Assembly: GCA_004794655.1 (NCBI GenBank)
Contig: SMMW01000149.1
Span: forward strand, 868,001 to 932,000
DNA from: Marisa cornuarietis
Taxonomy: Eukaryota; Mollusca; Gastropoda; Architaenioglossa; Ampullariidae
Reading direction: 5' to 3'
DNA: 64,000 nt
The translations under genes were made by a program, and so were the position numbers. Under the pieces are notes generated by a model, which saw nothing but the letters and a program-made list of their open reading frames with translations, did not search any database and had not been told where the DNA came from. Shown piece by piece: positions 1 through 11,495 of this stretch (its first letter is position 1; each line of letters starts with the position of its first letter).

Positions 1-823
1 CTACATTACACTTTTCGACAAAAATACATCGATCAAATGAAAAAAAATGAGACTGGCACAATCAGGTATAGTTCCTACGTGCAACCATATTTAAAGGCCG
101 TACACACCTATACACGCATGAAGATTAAAAACAAAGCTACATTGTAATTTTAAAACAACTTTTTACAATGCATATCCTTTATTTAATATTTGTAAAGGAA
201 CGTTTGTCCCAAATATTTACTTAACTACTACAATACTACGCGATCCATGAAGAAAACTCCCTTTGATGTTGACCTCGCGTGACACCACAAAATCTTTGAT
301 GAAAACGTTAGTCAGTCAGACGAAAAGAGCAACAGTGAAGGATAAAACATATAACAAAAATTTGTAAACAAGACAAAATATGTTTTCTTGCTTACTTGTC
401 TTTTTACCAACCAGCCACCCAACCACCTATCTATCGCCTGTTCCTATATCATACATTCGTACATTTTTATAAATTTTTCTAAAAGCGATTTGTTTAATAC
501 AAGTAACATTCTGACAAGAGTTGCTATTTTCACGTCTCTTTCAAAACACCTTTTACTTTGATCAAACCCCTTCTGTTTACAATGAAACCAAATTAAAAAG
601 GAAGGAAAGATGGAAATGTTAGAATGAAGGGGTAGTTGGGAGTTAACGGGGACTGGGCGAGGAGATACAAGACAGAAAATTGAATTTAAAGAAAAATGTA
701 AAGAAAATTTAATGTATGATACTCATCCTTGTCATGAATTGTCCAACCCATGACAGAATATCAAAGTGAAAATACAACTGCTAAAAACAAAACATCCCAC
801 TTCCTAGCTATATACTATATACG
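1..823. other. AT-rich intergenic DNA, no gene seen
   Basis: No coding exon is visible. The stretch is AT-rich. Bases about 137-240 form one copy of a dispersed repeat whose other copy is at about 11371-11495 (entered separately). At about 810-847 there is a short AT palindrome built from tatactatata and its complement, just before LINE-derived coding debris. Confidence 0.5.
137..240 (+). repeat. dispersed repeat, copy 1
   Basis: This block matches the block at about 11371-11495. Both run through a segment like ttttaaaacaac, then gcatatcctttatttaat, then gtttgtcccaaatattta and an actac-containing end. Copy 1 lacks about 35 bases present in the middle of copy 2. Class unknown; it looks like a short interspersed or non-autonomous element. 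Confidence 0.6.
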
Positions 824-1365
824 ATGTATAGTATATACTATATACTAACAGTTGCAGAAGCACTTTGGGTAGGAGCTCTTAAAAAATTTGCTGATGAAAC
901 TGTCCTTTTGTCACTCTTATATGATAATCAACATGTTCATAGTGACGTTCTTCCTGCCTTTAAACGCTGGTGTGACGATCACTTCCTTGACTTGAATCCC
1001 TCAAAGACGAAGGAAATGATCTTTGACTTTAGGATGAACAAGCCTGATGTAGTCATCAGTACTATCCATAGTGATGCAATCAAGGAAGGCAACTCTTATA
1101 TTTAGGTACTATCCGATAACCAGCTTAAATAGGACATCAACACTGACATGATCTTCCGTAAGACCCAGCAATGCCTGTACCTCCTACGGATACTCAGGTC
1201 TTTCTCTGCCAGTTCTGTCTTTCCCACTCGGTTCTATCACTCTTTCATGGAAACCCTCATCACTTTTTCTTTCAAATCTTGTTTACACAACCTATCCACA
1301 GGGAACAGGAACCATCTTGCCATCCTTGTTAATATCTCTTCCAAGATCACCGGAACCGAGTAGAG
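820..1365 (+). mobile_element. degenerate LINE reverse-transcriptase fragment (CR1/L2-like)
   Basis: Two adjacent reading frames (824-1105 and 1148-1363) together read as the end of a non-LTR retrotransposon RT. The first contains a decayed FADE version of the catalytic YADD motif, followed by a WCDDHFLDLNPSKTKEMIFDF segment typical of CR1/L2-type RTs. The second continues with a QQCLYLLRILRSF-like thumb segment and a FYHSF..TL.TF.F motif. A frameshift or stop separates the two parts, so the copy is dead. Clade assignment is by remembered motif pattern only. Confidence 0.8.
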
Positions 1366-1489
1366 AGACTTACCAGCTTTAATTATTTGTGCTCGTAGCA
1401 ATTGTTCATTTCCATCATAAATCACCCGTACAACTTCTAGTTGGACACAAGCCAATGTTCTCCAAGACAGTCAGAAGAGAACCATGAGC

Positions 1490-1700
1490 AGAAGACGAAA
1501 TTGCTTTACACAGTCTGAAAGAAGAGAAGTCACTTGGCGTTGATAGCATCCCTGCTGAGCTCCTCAACACGACGGTGTAGAAAAAAAATACTTAAGTCCA
1601 CACTATTCTAATCTGAAAACACATCAAGTGACCTAAAGAATGGACAAAATCATGCTCCTTGTTAACAAAGGATACCCTACACACTGTCAGTTTACGATGC
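1490..1700 (+). mobile_element. second LINE RT fragment, N-terminal RT motif
   Basis: Bases about 1501-1578 translate as ALHSLKEEKSLGVDSIPAEL, the conserved motif at the start of LINE RT domains (LK..K..G.D.IPAE). It lies downstream of the C-terminal RT fragment at 820-1365, so the order is reversed relative to an intact element. It must be a separate or rearranged copy. The following bases are decayed, with stops. Confidence 0.65.
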
Positions 1701-2405
1701 CAAACATTTTGGAGGCTGTACAGCTGGCGAGACTGACATTCAGCCTAACTGCTATGCAAGCCTCATTCGGTCAGTGCAACATCGAATTCACATGACCATT
1801 GGAGCCACCGCAATTACGGAAGCCTATTGTGATTACAAGTCAGGGTAAATGAGGAATTTTTACTAGTTAAATTAGAACAGAAAAAATAGTTTATTAAAAA
1901 AGCATGCTTTTATAGTGAACAATCACAGCTTTACATTATTTACTAAACACCGCATTCAATGCTGTCATTGATGCTGGCCTGAACTACGATGCAATACAAT
2001 TAATAGCCATTCACAGCTTCAACTGTTCTTGACAAAACATTTGTTGATCTTACATGCCTGGTGGGATCATATTTAGTCATATTAATTTCATTCTTCTTGT
2101 GCACCATCGACAAAACGCTGCCATCAAAAATTGTGTTCGTACAGTCGCATAGAACTTAAATCCACATCCATATAATACGTGTACCTAACCATGTACTGCC
2201 GACGAACAACCAACACTTGCCTTCATGGCCATATTTGTCCTTCACCCTTTAAAACAACTGACATGTCGAGTACTGATTTTTTTCGTTAGATTTTTTACAT
2301 ACTGGTGTTTAATTATTCAAATTACTTTAACACAAACGTGAAAGGTGTAGTTGTTGACCATGCTAAGCTGCCCATGTGGTTGATTGCAAAGTTTTATCCA
2401 TCTTC
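1701..2405. other. intergenic DNA, probable 3' flank of the GPCR
   Basis: No supported gene. An AATAAA on the minus strand (plus-strand tttatt at about 1890-1895) could serve the GPCR transcript, but this is weak evidence. Confidence 0.3.

Positions 2406-2406
<1 letters not shown>

Positions 2407-2467
<61 letters not shown>
2407..2467. repeat. (CA)n with interrupted (GCAC)n microsatellite
   Basis: About 60 bases of CA dinucleotides with a run of GCAC units inside. It is pure alternating purine-pyrimidine, so it could adopt Z-DNA. It lies about 85 bases beyond the GPCR stop codon. Confidence 0.95.
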
Positions 2468-2550
2468 TGTAGCACTGAGCTAGATCTGTCTCTCAAAGAA
2501 TGAATACAGTCATTTACAGCCGGTAGAACGATTGCAGCGACGAGGTCCAC

Positions 2551-5442
2551 TTAATGGAATAATCGTTTCTTCAGTTTGTTTTTCAGCTGTCGGCACTCCT
2601 GACGGAATCTGGCGTTGCAGAAACTGTAGGTGATGGGGTTGATGGCGCTGTTGAGGTATATGGAACACATGGCCAGCATGTAGAGGTTCAGTGACAGCAC
2701 TGTCAAGTCTGGGTTCAGGAAGAAGCCTGGCTTCTCGTGCACGTATCTAGGCAACAGCAGAACAAGGAAGATGGCGGAGTTAAGCAATAAAAGTGCTTGA
2801 AATAATGTGAACCAAAAATCAAACTTTACAAACAACTCGGATTTCCACAGAATGGTTTAGCACACAGCTGTAGAATCCCCACTCACCATGACTCTCTTAC
2901 TTTTACCCTTTAGATGTTGTGTTCATGACTGTGTGCAGCATTTTCCTTTTTCTACCTTGTATTTTCTGTTTGTTGAAAGGGCGGTCCGGTGGCGTGACGG
3001 TTAGCGCCTGTCCTGGGTTCAGCTCTCGTCTCGGGCACGCTGTTCTTTCTCTACATGTAACATCTGTTTAGAGGGCTGGCTGCCTTACCGTGATATAGCT
3101 TGAGCTGCTGGCTCAGCGTGAAACACCAATTACCCAAATTCAGTTTGGTACAATGTCTCTGTATAACTGTTTTAAAAAAAAATAAATTTGGTCTTTGTTT
3201 GATCGTGGTTTTTTGTCACTCTGTTTTGAAGTTGTTTGTTTTGTAAAGCACATTTAGCGTGTCAGCGGTTGAAAGATTTCGATATGCTTTGATAATAATA
3301 ATGCTAGCATTCTCTCTGGTGTAAGCGTGCGGTTGGCTGCAGGGCCATGTCAAGAACCATAAACAGAACAGGAAAAGAGTGGAATTGTTTGATAAAGTGT
3401 TTTTGAGATATAGATTAGAAGCCGGAGTGACAAATGAAATTATCTCTTTGCAGCTGCGCCAGAAAAGTTGCCACGAGTGAATGATAATAAATTAACTACC
3501 TGCATTTTCTTCATGAAATTCCACCATTAATGTAAATCACTCGCAACGGTTCATTGCTGCTTTCGTTAATGTCATGGAATTAATCTTTTACGATCATGCG
3601 CAGCTGAACGCATTGCAGAAGAACCCGGAACTGCGCGGGATACAGTGACAGGCATTGCTTCTCACATTAATGACAGAGAGGTGGACATTTTATTTTGAAA
3701 GCATGCACAGACAAAGCAAAGCAACTTCTTGCAGAGTACCTCACTTTCTCCCCTCATTTTCAGAATAATGAAATAAAGATTTGTTTCTATTTCATTGACC
3801 GGCATAAAGTCAAATATGGAATAAAAATTCCATTTCATTGACCAATACTAAGTTAAAGATGAAATATAAGCACAAAAAAAGTCAGTTTCATGGACCGGTA
3901 TATAAAAACGATCAAACCCTAAAACGCTTTGTCCCCGTCTTTTCATGTGCTAAGCAGTTGACAGATGAAAACAATTTCCGTTTAATTCATTCACGACACC
4001 ATATAAAAAATTAATTTTATGGTGGGTCACTTTCCATAATTGATTCTGCTTTTGAAGGCAATACTTTCCCCGCTAGTGCAATAGTTGTTAATGTGGCGAC
4101 CTGTCTCTTCAAACTAGATGTGAACAATAAATGGTTCTGGTGTTTTAAAGGAGCGTCGATCTATTTTAATCTACGCGCGATCACGTAGTTGTGTTTCTTA
4201 CCTGACAATCAGGTGAGGCATGTAGTTGATGATGACGGCGGCTGTCAGCACGCCCATCGTCAAGGTCGTCCTCGAGCGGTGGATCCTTCTCTTCGCTGAA
4301 CGCTTCGATGGTGGTCTGTTCCTTTCCAGAGCCACTTTCCTCAGGGACCCTGGGCGGGAACCCTTCGATATGACGGTTGGTTTCGCTGACACGCACCTGG
4401 CCGTGTCGGTGTAGGAAGAGGGAGCAGAGTTCACTTCAGAATCGGAGTGCGAGGAGTGGTCGGTCTCCGAACCGGCCACGTCCTCCATGGTTTCCAGTAC
4501 CTGAAAGTTACCTTCCCCTGACGCTTTGCAGCTCGTCTCGCTGTCAGGTTGCAGCCCCTGCGGGGTCTTGCCGCACGGAGAGTCCGTGTCTGAGCTGACG
4601 CCGGTGCTGCGCGTGTCCTGCCTGCTGCTGTTACTGCTGGTGCCCCCTACTCCGCCCCCAGCTCCGCTGCTACTCTCCGCCTCCATCCGCACTCCCCCCT
4701 TCTCCCTCAGCGCCTTCTGCTTACGCGTGTGCAGCCAGACGTGACGCCCGATCAAAGAGTAGCAGACTACCAGCATGGCCACGGCCGCCACGAATGTCAG
4801 GCCCACGGAGAGTTTGTAGACGGTGTAGAAGGCGGTGCCCAGGTAGGCGTCCTCCACGGCGCAGGTACTGACCGTGACGTCAGCATCCGTGACTCGCACG
4901 CGCTGCACGCCCTTGAGGTGGAAGAAGGGAAAGGTGACGAGCGCCGAGAGGCCGGTGGCCAGAAGAACGAAGAGCCAGGCCTGGCGAGGGCTGAACTGCT
5001 GCTTCTGCGGCTGGCACACCCGCCGCTGACGGTCCAGAGCCACGAAGCACAGGATCCAGCCGGTGCAGACGGAGAAGAAGCTGATGCAGGCCAGCGCTGT
5101 GCTGCAGAACCAGCGGTCGTAGTTGACGAAGGCGCGGTGCACGATGACCACCATCATGGGCAAGGTGACGACGTTGGTCAGCAGGTCGTAGGCGCTCATG
5201 GCCAGCACGAAGACCCGGGTGCTGCTGGGACGAAACTGTCGCAAGTACACGACGAAGACGAGGCTGTTACCCACGAGACCTCCCACGATGATGGCGACGA
5301 GAACCAGTACGGTGGGCAGGAGGTTAAGTGCCATCTTGTCGAAGACGGCTTGCACGTACTCTTCTTCCGAAAGGCCGCTGTAATTGTTCGTTGTGTTTTC
5401 CATCAACATTCTTGACACGGTGGTGGTGATTGATCTATCCAT
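2551..5442 (-). CDS. orphan class A (rhodopsin-family) GPCR, two coding exons
   Basis: The coding sequence joins complement(2551..2746) and complement(4202..5442), giving 478 aa. The donor (AG|gtaaga) and acceptor (gcctag|A) rebuild an Arg codon across a 1455-bp intron inside or just after TM6. Visible features are N-glycosylation sequons NTT and NYS in the first 22 residues, TM1 (about 41-66, GN pair), TM2 (77-101, D86), TM3 with Cys113, a DRQ variant of the DRY motif at 137-139, TM4, Cys194 in loop 2 for the usual disulfide, TM5 (203-231), a long Ser/Lys-rich third intracellular loop (about 237-388), TM6, and TM7 with NPITY in place of NPxxY. The tail is short and basic. The layout suggests a peptide or amine receptor at the plasma membrane; the ligand cannot be told from sequence. 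Start at Met1 is preferred, but Met12 and Met14 are possible. Further 5' exons may exist. Confidence 0.88.
2978..3185 (+). mobile_element. tRNA-derived SINE, family A
   Basis: Starts with a gcggtccggtggcgtgacgg head, has an A-box-like region, a B-box-like gggttcagctctcgtctcgg, a shared body (ttctttctctacatg, ctgtttagagggctggctgcc, gatatagcttgagctgctgg) and an A-rich end. Close relatives lie at 61183-61400 (+), 34245-34360 (+, 5' truncated) and 32006-32170 (-), and a partial relative at 7334-7560. Confidence 0.85.
3236..3303 (+). repeat. LINE/SINE 3' tail repeat ending in (TAA)n
   Basis: Reads ttgtaaagcacatttagcg and ends in gataataataatg. The same type of tail occurs at 10851-10918 (+), and in related form on the minus strand at about 6084-6165 and 57255-57350. 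Such tails (aagcgc..gagc, gctata.aaat, then an ATT/TAA run) are typical 3' ends of non-LTR elements and their SINEs. Confidence 0.6.
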
Positions 5443-5599
5443 GATTGGTATCAGCCAGGAATTTCTGGAGCGTCTAAATCCTGAAAATTAAAAAGCCACA
5501 GTTGACCTTCCATGAAGACGCATCGAAGTGGATTATGCCGATGTGTCTTTCAGTTTGGTACCTTGACAGGTACAGTGAAGTCTTATATAGGTCTTAGTG

Positions 5600-5702
5600 A
5601 TGGAGGGGAGGTGGAGTGGGCAGTCTGGTGGTTAAAGCAACTGCATTCACCCATTTACAGGATGGACACCCGTGTTATAGAGCGCACTTCTCGCAGTTGA
5701 TT
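5600..5702 (+). mobile_element. possible SINE head fragment
   Basis: Contains tggtggttaaagcaactgc, an A-box-like segment resembling the A-box of the SINE at 7334-7560. No convincing B-box follows, so this is a weak call. Confidence 0.35.
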
Positions 5703-6083
5703 CAGCGTACACACACACAGAGAGAGAGAGAATGAAGCAGATATGGGCTAAACAAAGAAGTGAAAAGTTAGTCGTTAAAAGCAGACAGGTACTTTAAAGT
5801 ACGCTATAACATGGGCATAGTCTGGATTGGTGATTGCTTTTGTGACTCAGAAAGGTAGTATGCCGAATCGCTGATTTGCTGCTGCTGCTAATGATGATGA
5901 TGATGATCTCTTGTAAAGTCATTGCGCATGTCTCAAACTAAGTTATACACCCAGAGTCTCTTTTTTTCTTTCTCTCTCTCTCTGTCCCCATCCATATACA
6001 CGCACCATCGCATACGCACACGAATAACTAACCTAGTTCGGAAGAAGTAGATTTTAAGGCCCCGTTTGAACCACTCTAGCACA

Positions 6084-6165
6084 TTTATAACAATAATGAA
6101 GATTTTTATAGCGCAAATTTACACTCATAGAGAGCATGCTCTTAGCGCTTAAAACGGAGAAGAGA
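6084..6165 (-). repeat. LINE/SINE 3' tail repeat
   Basis: On the minus strand it reads aagcgctaagagcatgctct, then a short spacer, then gcgctataaaaatcttcatt, ending in attgtta. It matches the tail type at 57255-57350 (-). Confidence 0.55.
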
Positions 6166-6480
6166 CGTGGACTAAATGGATAGAACACGAGGGACGGAAG
6201 AATAAACAACAGTGCTGATGACAAACAGAAAACAAAGATAAAAAGCACAAAAAGGCACCAAGTAACAGGAGCGAAGAAAATAGTCTCATTTCTCAGGTAT
6301 GTTCCTGAATTTCTAAAATGTTATAGCTGCACAGTGGCCAAAACCATTCAGTTTTATTTGAGGGAATAATAAAATATGTAATAACATAGCCCATCTCTAT
6401 AACGCCATTTTCCAGAACCAAAGCTGGGCTCAAAGTGCTTTACATAAAGGTTGCACGAGTGCACACCTTTCAAATACACC

Positions 6481-6482
<2 letters not shown>

Positions 6483-6520
<38 letters not shown>
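6483..6520. repeat. (CA)n microsatellite
   Basis: About 19 uninterrupted CA units. Confidence 0.95.
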
Positions 6521-6525
<5 letters not shown>

Positions 6526-7333
6526 CGCCGTTCAGCCCTGTAAACAAGTTTCCCACATCCAGAGAGCAGTATGTTGGAGCCGAGAATTCGGCTGCTGTAT
6601 ACCACATACCTTATTTCCGTATGTTAACCTGGACAACACATTCAGAAATGCGGGGACACACTTGCACGACACAGTATCCTCGAACACATGTGACATGCCG
6701 TCCTTCTGCAAGACCCTCGTCCCGTCCTCATTATCTAGACATCTCTTCTTTCGTTGCATGGTGTTTACTAACGAAAGAAATGTCACTCGATATTCGAAAC
6801 GCTTTTGTGGTCTGTCCAGGATGTTTAATCATCAGGCGCTACTACTATAGGGCTATTTGTGTATCTGTTAGCTCTGCGGGCGTTTCTAGGGGAGTGCTGA
6901 ATGAGAGTGGGGACTACATGCACGCATGGTCTCCCGGATGAAAGACAGGAAGAATGAAACGCAAGACTACGTGACGTTTACGGTTGCCCAAAGACTGGGG
7001 AAGTGGGTGGGGTGGACGACGTCAGCAGGAAAGAGTTCTGCGTTTATTGGCGCTGCATCACCAGGTAATTCCTCTGGGGTGGCCACTTTAAAAAAAAATT
7101 GTTTCAGTTTGAGCTTACTGGTAAACAATATATTAAATAATATAAGAGTGTAAAGGACAAAGGGCTAGAGCATTATCAATGTCTGCCTGCCTACTTGTTG
7201 CGTTTGTCAGTTTGCCTTTCCTGTCTCCCGCATATCTGTTTATTTATCCTAACTGAATGTATAAGCCCTCTATTTTTGTTTTATTTAAAAACATTTTCGT
7301 AAATTTCATTTGCATTATTAGCGGTAGCTTGAA

Positions 7334-7560
7334 GGGGCCCCTGTAGTGTAGTGGTTAAAACACTCGCATGTCACCACTGCAGTGAACGGCTCAGGGTTCA
7401 GATCTCGTCTCGGGACACTCTCTGTATGTGACACCTGTTCGCAGGGGTGGGCGCCGGGGGTTTTCTCTGGCTACTCCGGATCCACCCCCCTCCCTTGCCC
7501 CACCCCATATTGCGAAATCGCCGCAAGGTGGAAGCACTTTTCTACTAAATAAACCGACCC
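7334..7560 (+). mobile_element. tRNA-derived SINE, family B
   Basis: Head is cccctgtagtgtagtggtta (A-box-like). The B-box-like gggttcagatctcgtctcgg is at about 7394. Then comes gacacctgttcgcaggg and a ttttctctggctactccgga core common in molluscan SINE/LINE 3' regions. The end merges into ctcactcactca-type simple repeats at about 7560-7665. Confidence 0.75.
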
Positions 7561-9494
7561 TTTACACTCACCTATCCACTCTCACTTCCACTCACTCGCT
7601 CGACCAATGAACCGACCAACCCATACGTCCATTCCACTCACTCACTCACTCACCCCCTCACTCACAACCAAGCAACCAAAAGTACGTCATGAAAGTGAGA
7701 TTACTGCTCCGTTTGTCAGTGTCTTTCGGAACACTTTAAAAGAAAGTTACTTACCTTTGGAACAACATACAGGTGACTTCAAAGTGCAAACATACGCACA
7801 CACAAAAATAAACAACTCGGTGACTCTGTGACTCCTCTGAAGCCACAAAGCAGAGCACTGAAACGTTTGTCAAACTCAAAGAAGGATGCAGCTCTAGATT
7901 CTCTGCGACATCGCCGATCGCACAGAGCAGTTTACTAAGTGTGCGTCAAGTGTCAGCCCTGAAAATGCAGTTAGCCTGCTGTCCGTCCTGCCGCCCGAGC
8001 ACAAAACTATGAAAATTCCATTGGCCGACTCTGCCCTCAAACACGGAAGCTTATTAGAGGGAGACTGTAAACAGGTGGTTTATGCAGACGACAAAGGATG
8101 ATGGGACACTGCGCGTCACGACTGTGTGTGTGTTCATGTGTATGTAAGCTTGCTGACAAAGGACGCCGGGAAACATCCGCTTTTATCATTTTCAGCGATT
8201 TTGTCATTAATTTTATTCATTCACCCCCTTGAATTTGCCCTTACCCATATTACGTTCAGCGACATTGACAATACCTTTCGCTTCATTGGAATTAACCAAT
8301 AACACTGGCTGTGAAATGTATGTAACGAGGCTTTTAACCCCAGGCGGTAATGTTACTGGAACCAGGATGTAGCATTAAGTCCGACACCGCTGGGCACACT
8401 GTTCTGCTGTCACCTAGGACCAAGTTATTACTATTATTATGCTCAGGGTTTTTTTTTTATTCTCGGGTGGAAAAGTAACGCTAAAAAAGAATAACAATAA
8501 GATGTTGACAGGATGTTGCTATGTGACTAGCACGTGCATATCATGACAAAACTGGGAATGTAAAAATAAACAAACAAACAAACAATGATAGAGAGAGCTT
8601 GTGACTTTTAACCCGGAAACAAGTCCCGACGTCAGCTTTGGTGTGTCAGGGCCCTGCCGATTGAACAATGAATCGTCTGCAATAATAACAGCTGGAGGTG
8701 AGAGTTTACGAAATAAGAGAAGAGGATCTGAGGACAATTGCTATTGTTCTTTTCTCCGAGCGATATAACCTTGTACCTTATTTTCGGTTTTACAGATGAT
8801 TCTGGTAGGTCTTTTACTACAGTCTGTGCGTGTGTGTGTGTGTGTGTGTGCGCGCGCGCGCGTGCGCGTAAGAGAGAGAATATGGCTGGTTATGGGAGTT
8901 TTACGTCGTCACAAAAACCATGTCACGACGAAAAAAAAGAGTTATAGAAAAAACTAATGACAAGTTTTTTCTTCTCCAAAATAGAAAGTTTGTTAAAATA
9001 TGGATGCAGCTGTTGTCACTGGTTTTGACTAATTACAGCGTTTTGATTAGGCCTTCATATTGTCTAACCTTCTGTAGGACCAATAAACTCTTTTCTTTTC
9101 TGGGCCATTTAACTAGGGTAAGTGTTTACTGTTGTCCTAATCGTCAAGGCAACCTGCAGGTAACCTAGAGCCCACTTTTGACTGATGAACCGGAAGTATT
9201 GCTGTTTTTCCCCCTTATCTACGCTGACGCATTCTCTAGCTTTCAAAACTCTTGTTAGTGAAAGCAAATGTGGTGCAAAGTTAAACACAATATCTTGAAA
9301 CCAGAGTTTCCTGTCTTGTTCTCAAGCAATATACAAAGAATTACCATCCAATTTCTGCGACTCGCTATAAAGGAATGTACACTATTGTAAAGTTAGCTAT
9401 CTGTTGTAACTTGGTATAGTCGGTATAGTTCATTACGGCTACTACCCCCCCCCTTCAGACACCCCCCCTGGATCAATAAATCCCCCCCCTCCTT
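7561..9494. other. intergenic DNA, no gene seen
   Basis: Contains ACTC-rich simple sequence to about 7665 and a (TG)n(CG)n tract at about 8822-8868. No exon with splice sites and family similarity was found on either strand. Confidence 0.5.
8822..8868. repeat. (TG)n(CG)n alternating tract
   Basis: About 45 bases of alternating purine-pyrimidine, first TG then CG then mixed, followed by GA repeats. The CG block makes it a strong Z-DNA-forming candidate. Confidence 0.9.
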
Positions 9495-9605
9495 TCATTC
9501 GGCGGTCTGGCGACGCTATGTGTAAGTGATTGCTACCAATACAATGAGGATCGGATGCCCTGAATTCATATCTCGTCTTGCCCCAGCAGCAAACTGGAAG
9601 TAGCC
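9495..9605 (+). mobile_element. SINE head fragment (family A/B relative)
   Basis: Contains ggcggtctggcgacgc, echoing the ggcggtccggtggcg head of the SINE at 2978, and later ttcatatctcgtcttg, a decayed copy of the ttcagatctcgtctcg B-box region. Confidence 0.5.
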
Positions 9606-10455
9606 TCAGGGAAGAAATACAAACTGGAAGAGACGCAAAATAAACTGAGAAAGACATTAAATAAGAAAAAAAGAAGAAAAAGAAGGAACAACAAAATATT
9701 GTAAAATGCAAAATAATAAAAAAACAAAAATAAAATAATACAATTAGGACTTTAAGAAGTATAGTGGTATGTCTTCAGGCCAACATGCTTTATAACAGCT
9801 GGAAATTTTCCAAAGCTGCAAAAATAAATAAAAATAAAAAGGACTGAATTGGTTGAGTAGTTTCCCAACAAATGTATTTCACATCTGAATATAAAATCGA
9901 AAGGAATTTTTATTTTAAAGTATGCGGTTGACGGCGACACGCTCTGGAAGGCATTTTGATTTATTATAATATCAGTTATCCGTTCCAGAGATAAAAAAAA
10001 AAAATTAAAGAAAAGTCAGCACATCAACTAGCATGGTGGGCGTAGCCAAACAATTACTATGCCAATCAAGTTTGGCAAAGGGAAGTTCGGATCTTACGTT
10101 AAAGGATCTGAGGATGGTCCGGAAGATGTAAGCGGATGCAGCTTTTGTGTCTGACTAGGAGGATGTATCAACCAGGAACTTCGCCCACATGCAGCATCTT
10201 TAAAAGAGGCCATCCGAGCTGAAAACTAGGCAAAACGCTGCGGAAGTCAAAAGGCAGGAAGTCCTGCAAGGTGGGTGGGACTCTCCAAAGGAGGAAGTTC
10301 ATTTTAAAGACGCTGTTGTGAGGCGCGGAAAATGTTTTTGTTATTTTACATGAAGGACACTTTCTTTCTAAAACTTGTGAATGAAAGTGTGCGTTGTCTT
10401 TTGCGAATTTTTTTTAAAGCTATGAACGGTGACAACCTTTCCATCCTCTTTCTCT

Positions 10456-10550
10456 TATGCCGGGCGGTCTGGCGAAGTGCACCAGTAAAGTCTTAATTGT
10501 TACCAGAACAGTTAGTGTCGCGGTTCGTTCCCCGGCAAATATTTTGTTCT
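10456..10550 (+). mobile_element. SINE head fragment
   Basis: Contains gccgggcggtctggcgaagtg and, about 60 bases on, a B-box-like gcggttcgttcccc. It matches the head motif ggcggtctggcg seen at 9499. Confidence 0.5.
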
Positions 10551-10850
10551 TTGGACGCGAGTTTTTGAACAGGGCTATAGCCTCTTCCCCTGAATTGGTA
10601 ACATGATGTACCGCATCTTCTTTCCTCTCTCGTGCACATGCGAGATTTTATAAGAGCCTGCAATCTTTGATGCCCCAAAATATTATCTAACCAATTTAAT
10701 TACACACAAAAATCCACGGCTTCAGCAAACAACTTCACCATCTTCTCTCCTCATGGCATTCCTTCATGGTCCTGGCAATGTTCACTGTGCACGCGTGTAG
10801 GTTTGTTTGTCAGATTGCAATACGGCATCACTACCTACTGCCTCCTTGTA

Positions 10851-10918
10851 TCTTGTAAAGCGCATTGAGCTCGTCTGTGTGTGGGGAAATATGGTATCTA
10901 AATCCCATTACAATAATA
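10851..10918 (+). repeat. LINE/SINE 3' tail repeat
   Basis: Reads cttgtaaagcgcattgagct and ends cattacaataata. Same tail type as 3236-3303. Confidence 0.6.
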
Positions 10919-11370
10919 CATACAGGAGTTCCGTTACACTCTCAGTCTACAGTTGATTTTAAACTATTTCGTGACAAAATAGAGCTAATGAAAATTTGAA
11001 AAAAATCAATATAGGCGTATATTAAACCTTTTTATCAACTTATAAGAAAAACAGAGTGAGAAGAAATTATTATGAACATATTTTCATAACGTTCTGTTAT
11101 TAAGAGGGTACAGAGAGGGAGAGAGAGAGAGAAAAAACCCCCATCGTAGTACCGCAAAGCTCCACTAAAAACGATAGGCGGCTCCCACCGCAATCTTTGA
11201 TCTGGTCCGCGAGTGCAGTGCACGAAGTGCGAACAGCCTGTCAGAGAAGTGATTTTACCTGGACAACGTCGGGTACCACTGCTAGTTATTAATAGCTCAT
11301 TACCTTCACGCATATTCGCGATCGTACATCCACACTCAAATATTAAAACAAAACAAAACAAAGCCGAAGG

Positions 11371-11495
11371 GTAACTTTAAAACAACGATTGTTTACGTTG
11401 CATATCCTTTATTTAATACCCCTACAGCTGGCCAGTGTAATTCGATGCACCTGAAAAGCAATGTTTGTCCCAAATATTTAATGTTACAGCACTAC
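11371..11495 (+). repeat. dispersed repeat, copy 2
   Basis: Matches 137-240, with an extra internal segment (about 11416-11450) absent from copy 1. See the copy 1 entry. Confidence 0.6.

Larger units (their letters stand above)
2747..4201 (-). other. GPCR intron
   Basis: 1455 bp between a gtaaga donor and a tgcctag acceptor on the minus strand. It contains a plus-strand tRNA-derived SINE and a 3' repeat tail (entered separately); the rest is AT-rich without features. Confidence 0.85.
5443..7333. other. intergenic DNA upstream of the GPCR
   Basis: No supported coding exon. It holds a SINE-like A-box at about 5610-5700, a LINE/SINE 3' tail on the minus strand (6084-6165) and a (CA)n tract (6483-6520). 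The GPCR promoter should lie here, but no TATA or initiator can be assigned. Confidence 0.5.
9606..11370. other. intergenic DNA with SINE pieces
   Basis: No supported gene. Poly(A)/AT-rich DNA to about 10010, then unrecognised unique-looking sequence, a SINE head at 10456-10550 and a 3' tail repeat at 10851-10918. Confidence 0.45.

Noticed and set aside
4729..5415. Long plus-strand frame of 228 aa
   Set aside because: It is the antisense shadow of the GPCR exon; composition (many His, Gly, Glu) mirrors the GC-rich coding strand and has no family similarity.
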